A stretch of 64,000 bases of DNA from NCBI GenBank assembly GCA_035772735.1, contig JASDFA010000002.1, forward strand, positions 35,174,501 to 35,238,500, written 5' to 3'. Shown here piece after piece: positions 43,772 to 55,400 of this stretch (position 1 is its first letter; every line of letters starts with the position of its first letter). Source of the stretch: Datura wrightii. Its lineage: Eukaryota > Streptophyta > Magnoliopsida > Solanales > Solanaceae. Under the pieces are notes generated by a model. That model did no database searches, was not told the origin of the DNA, and was given only the letters and a program-made list of their open reading frames with translations. Made by a program: the position numbers and the translations under genes.

Positions 43772-46199
43772 TGTAATGAACCGGACATCGTTACGGGATG
43801 GTTAAGGGCATAGAACATAGAAAACTGACTAAGAATAAAATAGGGAGGTTATGAAATAAACTAAGTATAGAACTATGCGATTTTGGGTAGCTATTGGTAT
43901 GGAGAACTGCTGCAGTGGTGTGGTTTCTGCTTCAGTGAGGTCATGGTAGCGGTTAGAGTTCCACTGTGGCAGAATGATGGAGTAACCACTGGAACTGCTG
44001 CAACGACCCTATCGCCACTGTAGCGGGTCCGTTGCAGCAGAAATATGACTGATGCAGCGGAGGACGGGAGTCAGAAAGTGGGTTTTAAGTTGAAATAATA
44101 GGGTTTTACCCCATTATTCTCAAAAACTCGATCAGAAGGGCTAAAGGACAAAAAATTTCTCCAAGGCAGTGACCTACTCTTCGAACGTAAGAATCTCAAT
44201 TCTCCTACCTCTACTACGATTAGTGTTGATCCTAGATTGCTTGTGGACCTTTAATGGTGGATGTTATATAGAGAAAAACCCAAGTTGATGAACTAGGAAT
44301 GAGATTGTGGGGGACTAAGTGGAGGTTTGATTATTGATATTTGAGTAATGTTTACTTCCTAGAGTCCCTCTTATTAATGTTGATGGGTTAGACAAAGTGG
44401 GGACCTAGAACTAGCTGGAAGGGAAGGGTTTTCTATTAAATTGCCTTGAAAAGAGAAGGGTTTGGTAGAATTAGGCCCTATCTTGAGGAATGATTAATCA
44501 ATGATTATAAGTGTGTTGATTTCAAAAAATCTGAAGCATTGAGGAAGGGCAAAGCTCCTGCAGAGTAGCGAAGCTAATAATTTCGAGTAATCCAGGCAGT
44601 TTTTGATTTATAGGGATAGACCTATATAATGACATGTACATTGTGCAGTGTTGATATACGATTGTTCGTCAGACACTTACGTGATATGTGAGTCTATTAT
44701 TGATAATTTATTTCAAGAATGTGACTATGATGTGATATTGATTGTGATGACTTGTTTAAAAGATTGTGTATACGATAATTGAATTAACTGTGCTTAATGT
44801 TTAGTAAAGTGATCACACAACGTTAATGAGAGATTTGTTATTTGATGATGGCTTATTTGAGGAGTAGATTGTAACCTTCTGTATGATGAAACGATGCACT
44901 TGATTTGTTCTTTTTTATGAGAATGATGAATGATAGAATTTACATTTTAAAATGAGAAGCTTGAGCCTGAGGGGAGTATCTGGGAGAGTGAATAACATTA
45001 TTTGAGAGGCTCGTGAATGAGAGGAGCATTCGGATGAGCATATGAGTGGGAGCGGGTGCCATGCCAACACAGTAGATGAATATCTAGAGACACCATTAGG
45101 TGATAACTAGACGGGCACAAATAAGACCTTCTGGCGTGTGTGTACATGATTCATGCGGTTGAGTGATAAGGGGAGATGGCGGAGGCGTGTGCCTGTCATG
45201 TTACCCTTGGTTGTGTTGTTGCATTTTATTTTGTGATTTCATTTATGTTAATGAAGTGGATGAGAAATGTGCTACAAGAATGTGCAAAATATCGTGGATA
45301 TGATTTAAATTGGTAACAAAGAACATGTTTGTTAGTGCTAAGTGTGACTTTATCACCGTGTGTAGTTATTGAGTTGTTGTCTCTCTGAAAAATTGAGGAA
45401 TTGTAGCTCTTAATAGCTGATGTGATTGTTGTTTTATGATACGTGCTTGATGGATTTATGGAGTATGTGAAATGTTAACCTATTGATCTACTAAACTATG
45501 GGATGGATGAACTGAGAAGAGTGCAACATGTCGAGCTACTGCCTAAGCAATGCTACTGTACTGGAACTATTTTCGCCACGACGAGACTGATATAGCAACA
45601 AGTGACCACTGCAGCGAGAGGCCTAATCCAGTGAGCAAGCCGACTGATTCCTGGGTAGAGCTAGTGTTCATAAAATGTCTTTGTATTTCTGTATAATGTT
45701 GTGACCCTTTTTATATCACTTTTGCATTAATTATCTGTTATTATGTAAGGTTGGTCGATGATGCCTACCAGTACTGTGTCATGTATTGACCCTAACCCGT
45801 ACATTCTTTTCTGAGTGCAGATTTCGAACCCGACAGTTCTTCACGCCTTCACCTATAAAGCAGCGACATTTTGGGGATTTAGAAGGTGAGCAGATGAGGA
45901 TGCAGTTCACTCCTTCATTACATGGCCTTCTTTCAGACAATTGGACACTTCATTTCATTTTTAGTTTTAGTTTCTTAGCTTGTGGAAATAGATGTCTAGT
46001 GTAATGACTTTAAGGTCTTGGGTGTTATTTAGTAGTTTCGATTTTCAACGGTTGATTTAAGATATGAAGTTTATTTCAATAATTATAAATAACTTCTTAC
46101 CTTTTTGCATGTATCATTTTGAGGGTAGTATCGACATTCGTTGGTTTGCCCAATGAGGGGTTAGTATAGGTGTCAATCACGGCTATTTGGGTAGTGACA
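43772..46199 (+). repeat. A 5' LTR
   Basis: It is 2428 bp, starts TGTAATGAACCGG and ends GTAGTGACA. Motif clusters with CTGCAG centres lie at 43908-44060 and near 45540-45620. A donor-like CGAAC|GTAAGAAT is at 44187. CAGTACTG...GTATTGACC lies near 45770. Confidence 0.9.
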
Positions 46200-46203
46200 A
46201 AGT

Positions 46204-46215
46204 TGGTATCAAAAC
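46204..46215 (+). other. A primer-binding site, decayed
   Basis: TGGTATCAAAAC lies four bases after the LTR end. It is the initiator tRNA-Met type with late-position changes. Confidence 0.75.
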
Positions 46216-46399
46216 TTTAGATTTGTAGATCTCATTGCACTAAGACGGGTCTAGTAGGGTCTCGCGGATCGGTACAGAGACATCCATAACTTACTTTAGG
46301 AAAACTCCTTCCTTCTCTCCTTTCGTGCAATTAATTAATTCCAATTGGTTTCTGGTGATCCAAATTAGTATCTAACAACTTTTCTTCATTTCTTCTCAG

Positions 46400-47870
46400 A
46401 TGGTGAGAACACGCGCAAATGGTAACAGAGACATAGAACCTGAGCTAGTAGTGGCGGCCCTAGTTCGTGGTTGAGGAAGGGGTAGAGGTAATGGTCGGAG
46501 ACTCGCTGCGGCTAGAGGAGGGGCCCGTTCTCCTGCGCCAGTCAGGGAGACGTCTGCATCTCTCGTGCCACCAACAATATGGGAGCGAGTGGATGTTGAA
46601 GTTGAGGTCCCGACGCAGGGAGAAGTTCTTGCCATGCCAGCGTCTTCGTAGGTCCTATCTTAGGTTCTCAACCTTCTGAGCAGCCTTGTAGGAGCCGAGG
46701 CAGCGGCAGCAACTCCAGTGGGATAGAAGTTAGGAATTTAGCATGCAGCTGCTGTGGCCACGCGAATTGATTACATAGCAGAGGCTGTAGTGTTTTCGAG
46801 GCCAGTGGCAGGAAGGGTGATAACAGGGGAAGTGCACGACTTATTTTGAAGGTTCACAAAGATGATGCCTCCCACCTTCTACAACACAGAGGCAGAGGAT
46901 GCCTATGAATTCATAGATTGTCATGAGAGGCTCCATAAGATGGGGGCGGTGGAGATTGATGGTGTTGCGTTTTTCACCTTCTAGATGATGGGTGATGTAA
47001 AGCTCTGGAGGAGGGCTTTCGTGGAGTGCAGACCAGTTGGGTCACCACCGTTGTTGTGGACCCAATTCTACTCCACATTCTAGGAGAAATATCTTTCTTG
47101 AACTCTAAGGGATAGGAGACGAGATGATCTATCCTTGCTGCCTATTGAGGAGGAGAGGATCAGGCGGTTTGTTAAAGGCCTGAATGTAGGTCTCTAGGTA
47201 CGAGCTCTGCTGATGGTCTCTTCGGGTAAGACTTTTCAGGAGGTGGTAGAGTATGTGAAGTTGATTGAATGGGTGAGCTAGAAGGGCTATACTAGAAATG
47301 TCGAGAAGAAGGCTCGGAGAGTTCGTTCTTTTAATGGTTCTTATGTGAAGGCTCCAGAGTAATAGGGTTTCTCTGGGCACCCTATTCAGTCTGCCATGCA
47401 GGTGTCAGCCGGAGGTCCACCAGGGGTAGCTTTGCGACCGTCAGGTGCAGTTGAGGGCACTCAGATGGTTCATTCTGATTTTGAGCCTCATCCTATTTCT
47501 TTTGTTCCAACATAAAGACCAGTTATTGAGAAGGTCTTCCATGAGTGTGGTGAGTATGGCTACATCTATAGATGGTGCCCTAGGTTCGGACAAGGCGAGC
47601 AAATTGTTCCCCATCTGGCTCCTTGAGCTCCAGCCCCTGCCGGAAGAGGAGGTAGTGCTTTCAGTCAGGATTTTCCGTATCTGGGATGAGATGGTCCACC
47701 GGCTACTAGAGGTGGTATTCAGCAGGGTAGAGGACGTCCTTAGGTGGGTATGGGTGGCACCCAGGCAGGTAGAGGGGTGGCACAGCCCAACCTAGGCAAT
47801 TCTCAGGTGGGTAACTAGGCCCATTTCTATTCTTTTCCTGGTAGACAGGAGGCAGAGACTTTAGACACCG
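46400..47870 (+). pseudogene. A gag
   Basis: It starts MVRTRANGN at 46400, immediately after TTTCTTCTCAG. Gag-domain blocks are PTFYNTEAEDAYEFIDCHERLHKM-like (46870-46940), PPLLWTQFYSTF (47047) and IRRFVKGLNVGL (47160). The zinc knuckle region (near 47542-47583) reads HECGEYGYIYRWC: the first Cys is His and the His is Tyr, so it should not bind zinc normally. Many stops are Gln-type changes. Confidence 0.78.
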
Positions 47871-48140
47871 TTATCACACATATGATTTTCGTGGCCGATA
47901 GAATGACTATTGCTTTGTTTGACCCGAGCTCTACATTCTCTTATGTGTCTACTTATTTTGCTTTGGGTCTAGATATTGTGTATGATATGCTTAATGCTCC
48001 TATCTATGTGTCTACTCCTGTTATGGATTCTGTGTTAGTGGATAGGGTTGTTCGTGATTGCATTATTGAATTCCTAGGATTTGACACTCCGACGGACCTA
48101 GTGACTTTAGACATGGTTGATGTTGATATAATCTTATGAA
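47871..48140 (+). pseudogene. A protease domain
   Basis: 47882-48139 is open. The active site reads ALFDPSSTFSYVSTYFALG, where the Gly after the catalytic Asp region is Ser, so activity is doubtful. The block FLGFDTPTDLVTLDMVDVDIIL precedes a stop. It corresponds to F 15601-15810. Confidence 0.78.
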
Positions 48141-51100
48141 TGAGTTGGTTGTCCCCTTACCATGCCATTCTAGATTGCTATGCTAATACGGTCACTATAT
48201 CAGGTCCATAGTAGTCTAGGTTGTTATTGAAAGGGAATTGTAGCCCTGCTCTCAAGAAACTTATTTCTTATATTCGTGCCCGTAAGTTGATAGAGCAAGG
48301 TTGTTCAGCATATTTGGCACATGTTCGAGACACTAGTTCAGAGGGTCCTTCCATAGAGTCGGTCTCGGTTGTTTGTGAATTCTTAAAGGTGTTCCCTGCA
48401 GATTTTCCTGGCATGCCGCTGGATCGCGACATAGATTTCTATTATAGACTAGGAACCGGGTACCCGACAAATTTCTATTCCTCCATACCAAATGGCACCT
48501 GCTGAGTTGAGAGAACTTAAGGAGAAGTTGCAGGAGTTGCTTAGTAAATGATTCGTTAGATCGAGTGTGTCATTGTGGGGTGCCTCGATTTTATTTGTAA
48601 AGAAGAAGGATGGTAGTATGCGGATTTGCATTAACTACTGCCAGTTGAACAAGGTAACTATTGCCAGTTGAACAAGGTAACTATTTGAAATAAGTACCCT
48701 CTTCCTTGAATAGATGATCTGTTTGACCAGTTATAGGGAGCGGTTGTATTTTCAAAGATTGATTTGAGGTCAGGTTAACACCAGTTGAAAATTCAGGCTG
48801 AAGATATTCTCAAAACAGCCTTTCGGACAAGGTATGGGCATTAGAGTTTCTGGTCATGTCATTCGGACTCATTAATGCTCTGAACACATTCATGAGCCTG
48901 ATGAACAGTATTTTCAAACCTTACCTGGATTCTTTTGTTATTGTATTTATTGATGATATCTTTGTGTATTCTAAGACCCAAAAAGGGCATGAAAATCATT
49001 GAAGGATTGTGTTGGGATTGCTGAAGAAGAAGCATTTGTATGACAAATTCACCAAGTACGAGTTTAGGTTGGAATTAGTGTCCTTTTTGCAGCATGTGGT
49101 TTCCAAAGAGGGAATCCACTTGTATCCATAGTAGGTGAAGGCGGACTAGAAACTGGGCAAGGATAACTAATGTGACTGAAATCCGTGAGTTTTGTGGGGC
49201 TAGCCAGTTACTACTGTTGGTTCATGAAGGGATTTGCCTCCATTGCTTCAGTATTGACCAAGTTAACACAAAAGTATGTGCCCATCCAGTGGTTAGAGGA
49301 ATGTGAAGCGAGCTTTCAGAAACTCAAAACTCCGCTAACTACAACACCTATTCTACTGTTACCCATGGAAGGTAAATATTTTGTTGTGTATTATGATTCA
49401 TCAAGGTCTGGGTTGGGTGTTATGTTGATGTAGGAAGGATAGCTGATGGAATATGCGTCGAGATAGCTAAAGGTGCATGAAAAGAACTACCCCTCTCACG
49501 ATCTGGAGTTAGCAGCGGTGGTGTGCGCACTGAAAATGTTGAGGCACTATCTTTATGGAGCTTGATGCGAGGTGTTCATGGATCATCAAGGCTTACAGTA
49601 TGTATTCTCCTCGAAAGATCTCAATTTGATGCAGATGAGATGGATGGAGCTGCTTAAGGATTACTACATCACCATATTGTGCCACTCAGGAAAGGCCAAT
49701 GAGGTGGCAGACGTGTTGAGTAGGAAGACGGTGAGCATGGGTTGTCTATCTTTCTTGGAGGCTACTCAATGGTCGATGGCTAGGGAAGTCCAGACCTTAG
49801 CAAAGAGCTTAATGAGATTGTTGCTGACCAAAACTGGTGGGGTGTTAGCATACCCGGAGCCTAAATCCTCACTGTTAGAGGAAATAAAAACCAAACAATT
49901 TAAATATGAAAAGCTAGTTAAGATTAGAGATAAAGTCTTGGGGTAAGAAGCCAAGGAAGCAGTGTTATATAATGAAGGGGTCTTGAGAATAAAGGGGCAG
50001 GTGTGTGTTCCCCGAGTTGGTGAGCTAATTAAAACTCTCTTGGTAGAAGCTAACAACTCGAGGTCCTCCATTCACCCCGGAGTCATAAAGATGTACCATG
50101 ATGTAAAACAATATTATTGAGGGGGGGGGGGTAGGATGAAGAGAGACATTGTATACATGTGGCCCAATGTTTAAATTGTCAGTAGGTGAAGTATGAGCAC
50201 CAAAAGCCTGGAGGAGTACTTCAGCGAATGCCTATCCCCGATTGGAAATGGGAGAGGATATCTATGGACTTTGTGGTTGGTCTTCCCAAGGTAGGTTGAC
50301 CAAGTCTGCTCATTTCTTTCCGGTCCAGGTGACATACAACGCTGAGAAACTAGCCAAGATGTATGTGAAAGAGGTTATTCAATTACATGGGGTGCCTGTT
50401 TCAATTATATCCGATAGGGCACTCAGTTTACCTCCCATTTTTAGAGGACCTTGCAGGTCAAGTTGGGTATGAGGTTGGACTTGAGCACAGCCTTCCATCC
50501 TCAGATAGATGGGCAACTGCAATGGACTATTCAAGTGTTCGAGAACATGTTCCAGGCATATGTAATAGACTTTGGGGGTAATTGGGAAAAGTTCTTACCC
50601 TAGGTAGAGTTCGCCTATAACAATAGCTAACACTCGAGCATTGGTATGGCACATTCCGAAGCCTTGTATGGGAGAAAGTACAGTCTCCAATAGGGTGGTT
50701 TGATGCATTTGAGGTGAGACCTTGGGGGATAGATTTTTTAAATGAGTCCTTGGAAAAAGTTCGAACAATTCCGGACCTTCTGGTAGCTGCTCAGACTGGG
50801 CAGAAGCAATATGCAGACAAGAAAGTTAGGGACATGGAGTCCATGGAAGAGGAGCAAGTCCTGCTCAAGGTGTCCCGCGTGAAGGGGGTGATAAGGTTTT
50901 GAAAGAGGGGCAAGCTCAGCCTGAGGTATATTAGGCCATTTGAAATACTTTGATGTATGGGGGAAATGGCTATGAGCTAACATTGCCGCCAGGATTGTCT
51001 AGAGTGCATCCGACATTTCATGTATCTATGTTGAAAAAGTACCATAGGGATGGAACGTATATCATCAAGTGGGAATCTGTGCTTCTGGATGAGAATCTCT

Positions 51101-51170
51101 CATTTGAGGAGGAGCCTATAACGATATTAGCCAGTGATGTTCGAAAGCTGAGGTCCGAGGAGATTCCAAA
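48141..51170 (+). pseudogene. A RT, RNase H and integrase
   Basis: RT starts near 48492 (MAPAELREL). It has KKDGSMRICIN and a 23-bp tandem duplication at 48639-48684 that shifts the frame. SKIDLRSG and an intact VFIDDIFVYS (FIDD at 48946-48957) follow. RNase H shows FVVYYDSSRSGLGVMLM near 49380 and FMDHQGLQYVF near 49572. Integrase is damaged by an 11-G run (50121-50131), by a deletion after MDFVVGLP (50263) and by a shift after SIISDR. The C-terminal module 50950-51170 ends abruptly at the truncated LTR. Confidence 0.8.
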
Positions 51171-53597
51171 AGTAGTGGGGTTCCCACTGTAGTGAGACCG
51201 CGGTAGCGGTCAGAGTCCCTCTATGGCGGAATGATAGAGTAACCGCTGGAACCGCTGCGTCGACCCTATGGCCACCGTAGCTGGTCCGTTGCAGTGAAAA
51301 TATGACTGTTGTAGTGGATGAAGGGAGTCAGAAAGTGGGTTTTAAGTGGAAATTAGGGAGCTTTACCCCATTATTCCCAAAAAATCGATTAGAAGGGCTA
51401 AAGGATGGAAAATTTCTCTAGGGCAGTGAACTACTCTCCGAAGGTAAGAATCTCAATTCTCCTACCTCTACTACGATTTGTGTTGATCCTAGATTTTTTC
51501 TGGATCTTTAATGGTGGAATTTATATGGAAAAAACCCTAAGTTGATGAACTAGGGCTGAGATTGTGGGGGAGTAATGGGAGGTTTGATTGCTGAAATTTG
51601 AGTAATGTTTACTTCCTAGGGTTCCTCTTGTTAATGTTGATGGGTTAGACAAAGTGGGGACCTAGAACTAGGTGGAAGGAAAGGGTTTTCTGTTAAATTG
51701 CCCTAAAAAGAGAAGGGTTTGATCGAATTAGGCCTTATCTTGAGGAGTGATTAATCAATGATTACGTGTGTGTAGATTTCAAAAATTTGAAGCATTGAGG
51801 AAGTGCAAAGCTCCCGTAGAGTAGCGAAGCTAATAATTTTGAGTAATCGAAGTAGGTTACGATTTATAGGGATAGACATATATAATAGCATGTATATCGT
51901 TCAATATTTATGATTGGTCTTCGGAAAGATATGTGATATGTGAGTCTATTGTTGATAATTTATTTCAAGAATGTGACTATGACGTGATATTCAACTATGA
52001 TGACTTGTTTAAAAGATTGTGTATATGGTAATGGAATTAACTATGTTGAATGTTAGTAAAGTGATCACACTTCGTTAATGAGAGAGTTTTTAATTAATAA
52101 TGACTTACTTGAGGAGTGGATTGTAACCTTCTGTATGATGAAATGATGCACTTGATCTGTTCTTTTCGCGAGAATGATGAATGATAGTATTTACTTGCTA
52201 CAATGAGAGGCTCGAGCCCAAGGGGAGTATCCAGGCAAGCGAATAACATTATTTGAGTGGATCGTATCCGAGGGGAGCATCTAAATGAGCATGTTCTTTG
52301 TTACCAATTCACATCATATCCGCGATATTTTGCACATTCTCATAGCACATTTGTCATCCACTTTATTAACATAAAAGAAATAAAAACACAAAACGCAACA
52401 AAACAACCAAGGGTAACATGACGGGCCACGCCGACATAGTATATGGATTTCTAGAGTCTCCTTCAAGTCATGACTGGATGGGCAAAAATAAGACCCTCTG
52501 GAGTATGTTTACATTCTTCGTGTGGTTGTGTGATAAAGGGAGATAGCAGTGGTGTGTGCTCGTCATGTTACCCTTGGTTGTGTTGTTGCATTATGTTTTG
52601 TGATTTCATTTATGTTAATGAAGTGGATTTCATTTATGTTAATGAAGTGGATGAGAAATGTGCTATGAGAATGTGCAAAATATCGTGGATATGTTGTGAA
52701 TTGTTAACATAGAACATGTTTGTTAGTTCTAAGTGTGACTTTGTCATTGTGTGTAGTTATTGAGTAGTGTCGCTCTGAATAACTGAGGAGTTGTAGCTCT
52801 TAATAGCTTATACGATTGTTGTTTTATGTTACATGTTTGATTGATTTATGGAGTATGTGAAATGTTAACCTGTTGATCTACTGAACTGTGGGATGGATGA
52901 ATTGAGAAGAGTGCAGTATGTCGAGCTACTGCCTAAGTAGTGCCGCTATAGCGGAAACATTTCTGTTGCGGTGAAACCGCTCTAGCGGACAAGTGATGCT
53001 GCAACGAGAGGCCTAATCTAGTGAGTAGGACGGCTGATTCCTGAGTAGAGCTAGTCCTTAGAAAATGGCTTTGTATTTCTGTCTAACGCTGTGTACTCTT
53101 TTTATATTACTTTTCTATAATTATCTGTTATGATGTAAGGTCGACCGATGGTGCCTACCAGTACTATATCATGTACTGACCCTACCCCTGCATTCTTTTC
53201 TGAGTGCAAAGTTCGAGCCCGACAGTTCTTCACGCCCTCACCTGTAAACCAGCAGCGTTTTGGGGTTTTAGAAGGTGAGCAGATGAGGACGCAGTTCACT
53301 CCTTCGTTATAGATGTCCTTTTAGACATTTGGACACTTCATTTCATTTTTAGTTTTAGTTTCTTAGCTTATGTAAACAGACGTCTTGTGTAATCAGTTTC
53401 AAGTCTTAGGTGTTATTAGGGTGGTATTTAGTAGTGTCGTTTTTTAGCAGTTGATTTATGATGTGAAGTTTAAGTCAATAAATACAAATAGCGTCTTACC
53501 TTTTTGCATGTCTCGTTTTGGGGGTAGCATCGGGATTCGTTGGTTCGCCCAACGGGGGTTAGTGTGGGTGTCAATCACGGCCATTTGGGTCATGACA
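51171..53597 (+). repeat. A 3' LTR, 5'-truncated and rearranged
   Basis: It begins at a point equal to about base 143 of the 5' LTR, directly after integrase coding, so the polypurine tract and LTR start were deleted. It carries a 135-bp inverted copy of its own downstream sequence (52290-52424) and a 24-bp tandem duplication (52602-52649). It ends GTCATGACA, followed by ACAAA. Confidence 0.88.
52290..52718. repeat. Inverted duplication inside the A 3' LTR
   Basis: 52290-52424 is the reverse complement of 52561-52718 apart from a 24-bp repeat present only in the latter. The spacer is about 136 bp. About 18 bp present in the 5' LTR (ATATGAGTGGGAGCGGGT) are replaced by the inverted copy. The transcript could fold into a long hairpin. 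Confidence 0.9.
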
Positions 53598-53602
53598 ACA
53601 AA

Positions 53603-53831
53603 TTTCTAAGCAATTCCTTAAATGGCTGTTTGCATCCCCACCCGGTTTACCCCCGAAGAGCACGTTCATCTGCAATAAGTGAAACATCGTACTAGTGACG
53701 TGAAACACTGTATTCCCCACCATAGCTAGTAGGCGAATGGCCCCAGCAACCTTAGGCATAACAGGGTTATCCTCATCATGCTCCATGATTCCATCAACTG
53801 AAATATCTCCTTCTTGTGAGTGTTGTCTCAT
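53603..53831 (-). pseudogene. B gag, N-terminal part
   Basis: Minus strand, starting MRQHSQEGDISVDGIMEHDED at 53831, shortly after an acceptor-like TTGGTCCTTAG. It continues to FGGKPGGDANSHLRNCLEIC, where element A interrupts it. The capsid fold continues at 43766. Confidence 0.78.
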
Positions 53832-53931
53832 ATGATTTCACCCTAAGGACCAACAACAACAACAAAGTCAAACAACTAAGATGCAAGAACAATTCAAATT
53901 AGCAAACAACTCAAAGAATATCAAGTGCTAG

Positions 53932-53949
53932 TCCCTGGCAACGACGCCA
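53932..53949 (-). other. B primer-binding site, tRNA-Asp type
   Basis: On the minus strand TGGCGTCGTTGCCAGGGA, with two changes from the tRNA-Asp complement, lies four bases after the LTR end. Confidence 0.8.
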
Positions 53950-53953
53950 TTTT

Positions 53954-55400
53954 TGATAATGTCTAAACTACACCCTTCCTGACGAGAGAGCGTAAATGGT
54001 CATTGCTCAAAACAAATATTCCTGACAGATGTCGGGGTCGAATCTCATAGAGACTAGTGAATGATTTGCACAAGTGTTATTTAGGAAAGTTGAATTAATT
54101 TGAACCAAATCAAGGGAGATAAAACAGTAAATTTTTTGGGGAAAAAATAAAGTCAATAATATTGTGGATTCTAACTCATCTAGTCAAAATAGAAAAATAA
54201 CCAAAACTGAGAAACAATGATGAGTGAATACTAGAGGTGTGGTGTAGATGGAGTGTTAATCAAATGAGGATGTGCTAGATCATCAAATTATTGTGAATAA
54301 GTGTAAATAACTTTGGTTGAGATGGCGCCCGATGTTTTTTAACCTCTTGGGCGCCTTTTTCTCGAGTCCGTTTGAACCTCAAGACACAATTCAATTAGCC
54401 CAATATAGTTTGGGTTAGTAGCTGAGTTATTTCTAGCCATCAACCACTAATTAGGATTATGAATATTGGTTTTGGCTATTTCTAGCCCAAACCCCACAAT
54501 CACTTCCATTCCCACTATCAAATTCTCCCACCATACTTAATTCTTCTTTTTCAAGCAAAAATCAAGTAAGAAAACAAAACTCGTATTTGCAACTATGGGC
54601 AATCAATTATAATTTGAAGAGAATTCAACAGATTTACACTAATTAAGCAATATTAAGATGAATCTAGCAATACCCAATATAATTAAACACCCATCATCAC
54701 ACAACTCTACCTAATGATTTAGCTACTCATAATTAAGAAACTAATAAACACAATGATTTCAATACTAAGATCAAGAAAAATCAAACTCAAAACATGTCAG
54801 CAACAATGATTATACCTTGCTAAGGATGAAGATGAAAATAGGAGAGAGAAATATTTGAAGATATATGCAGAGTACTTTCTTCTAGACTATACACAAATAG
54901 GAAACCAATCTCCTCTTTTTTAGTGCTAGACATAATTGCCCCTGTTCAGGTGTTTTTTCACCTGCGACGGAACCAGCGATTCTTCGGTTGCAATTCACGA
55001 GCCCCTATTCATTTTCTTCTACGATCTAGTACCATTCTTTAACCTTTTGGCGCTGTCTTTGGTGGTTCACCGGTTTCCATCCGCAATATGCCGGTTAGTT
55101 TCCTCTTTGGTCCAGTAAGATCCAGCACCTATCGATGATGAGACTAGTGAGTTGTCGGTTGCATTTTCTCCTCAAACCAGTGGTTTCCTGCAATTGACCA
55201 GCGTTTCGCTGGTGTCTTCTTGTGGAGCGCCAGTTTTCACCCGAATTCATCCTTTTTCCTCCAATTCATGCTCTTTCTTTTCAACTCAGATGCCTACACA
55301 TAAATAGGCAAAAAAGGCATAAATTCATCTAAATGACTTGAAAACTAAGCTAAAGCTCATGCTTAAGAGTATAATGAGTTGGTAAATCACCAACTCATCA
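53954..55400 (-). repeat. B LTR (same family as E)
   Basis: It is 1447 bp on the minus strand, starting TGATGAGTTGG and ending ACATTATCA. The motif cluster lies at 54955-55240 (ACCAGCGTTTCGCTGGTG and CACCGGTTT types on the plus strand). It has internal-region sequence on both sides: ORF3 and its 3' region upstream, primer site and gag downstream. Confidence 0.85.

Larger units (their letters stand above)
43772..53597 (+). mobile_element. A: Ty3/gypsy chromovirus-like element inserted in B gag
   Basis: Same family as F. It has a 5' LTR (43772-46199), primer site, gag, protease, RT, RNase H, integrase and a 3' LTR that lacks its first 140 bp or so (51171-53597). It is 9.8 kb with ACAAA duplications. 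Every domain is interrupted by stops or frameshifts. F and A together define the family, because F lacks most of gag and A retains it. Confidence 0.9.

Noticed and set aside
50121..50131. Run of eleven G as a functional motif
   Set aside because: It lies in a dead integrase frame, and a homopolymer of this length is best explained by slippage or sequencing error.
53571..53602. Continuation of B gag into 53571-53602
   Set aside because: This stretch is the A 3' LTR end plus the ACAAA duplication. The frame stays open there by chance, and true B gag resumes at 43766.
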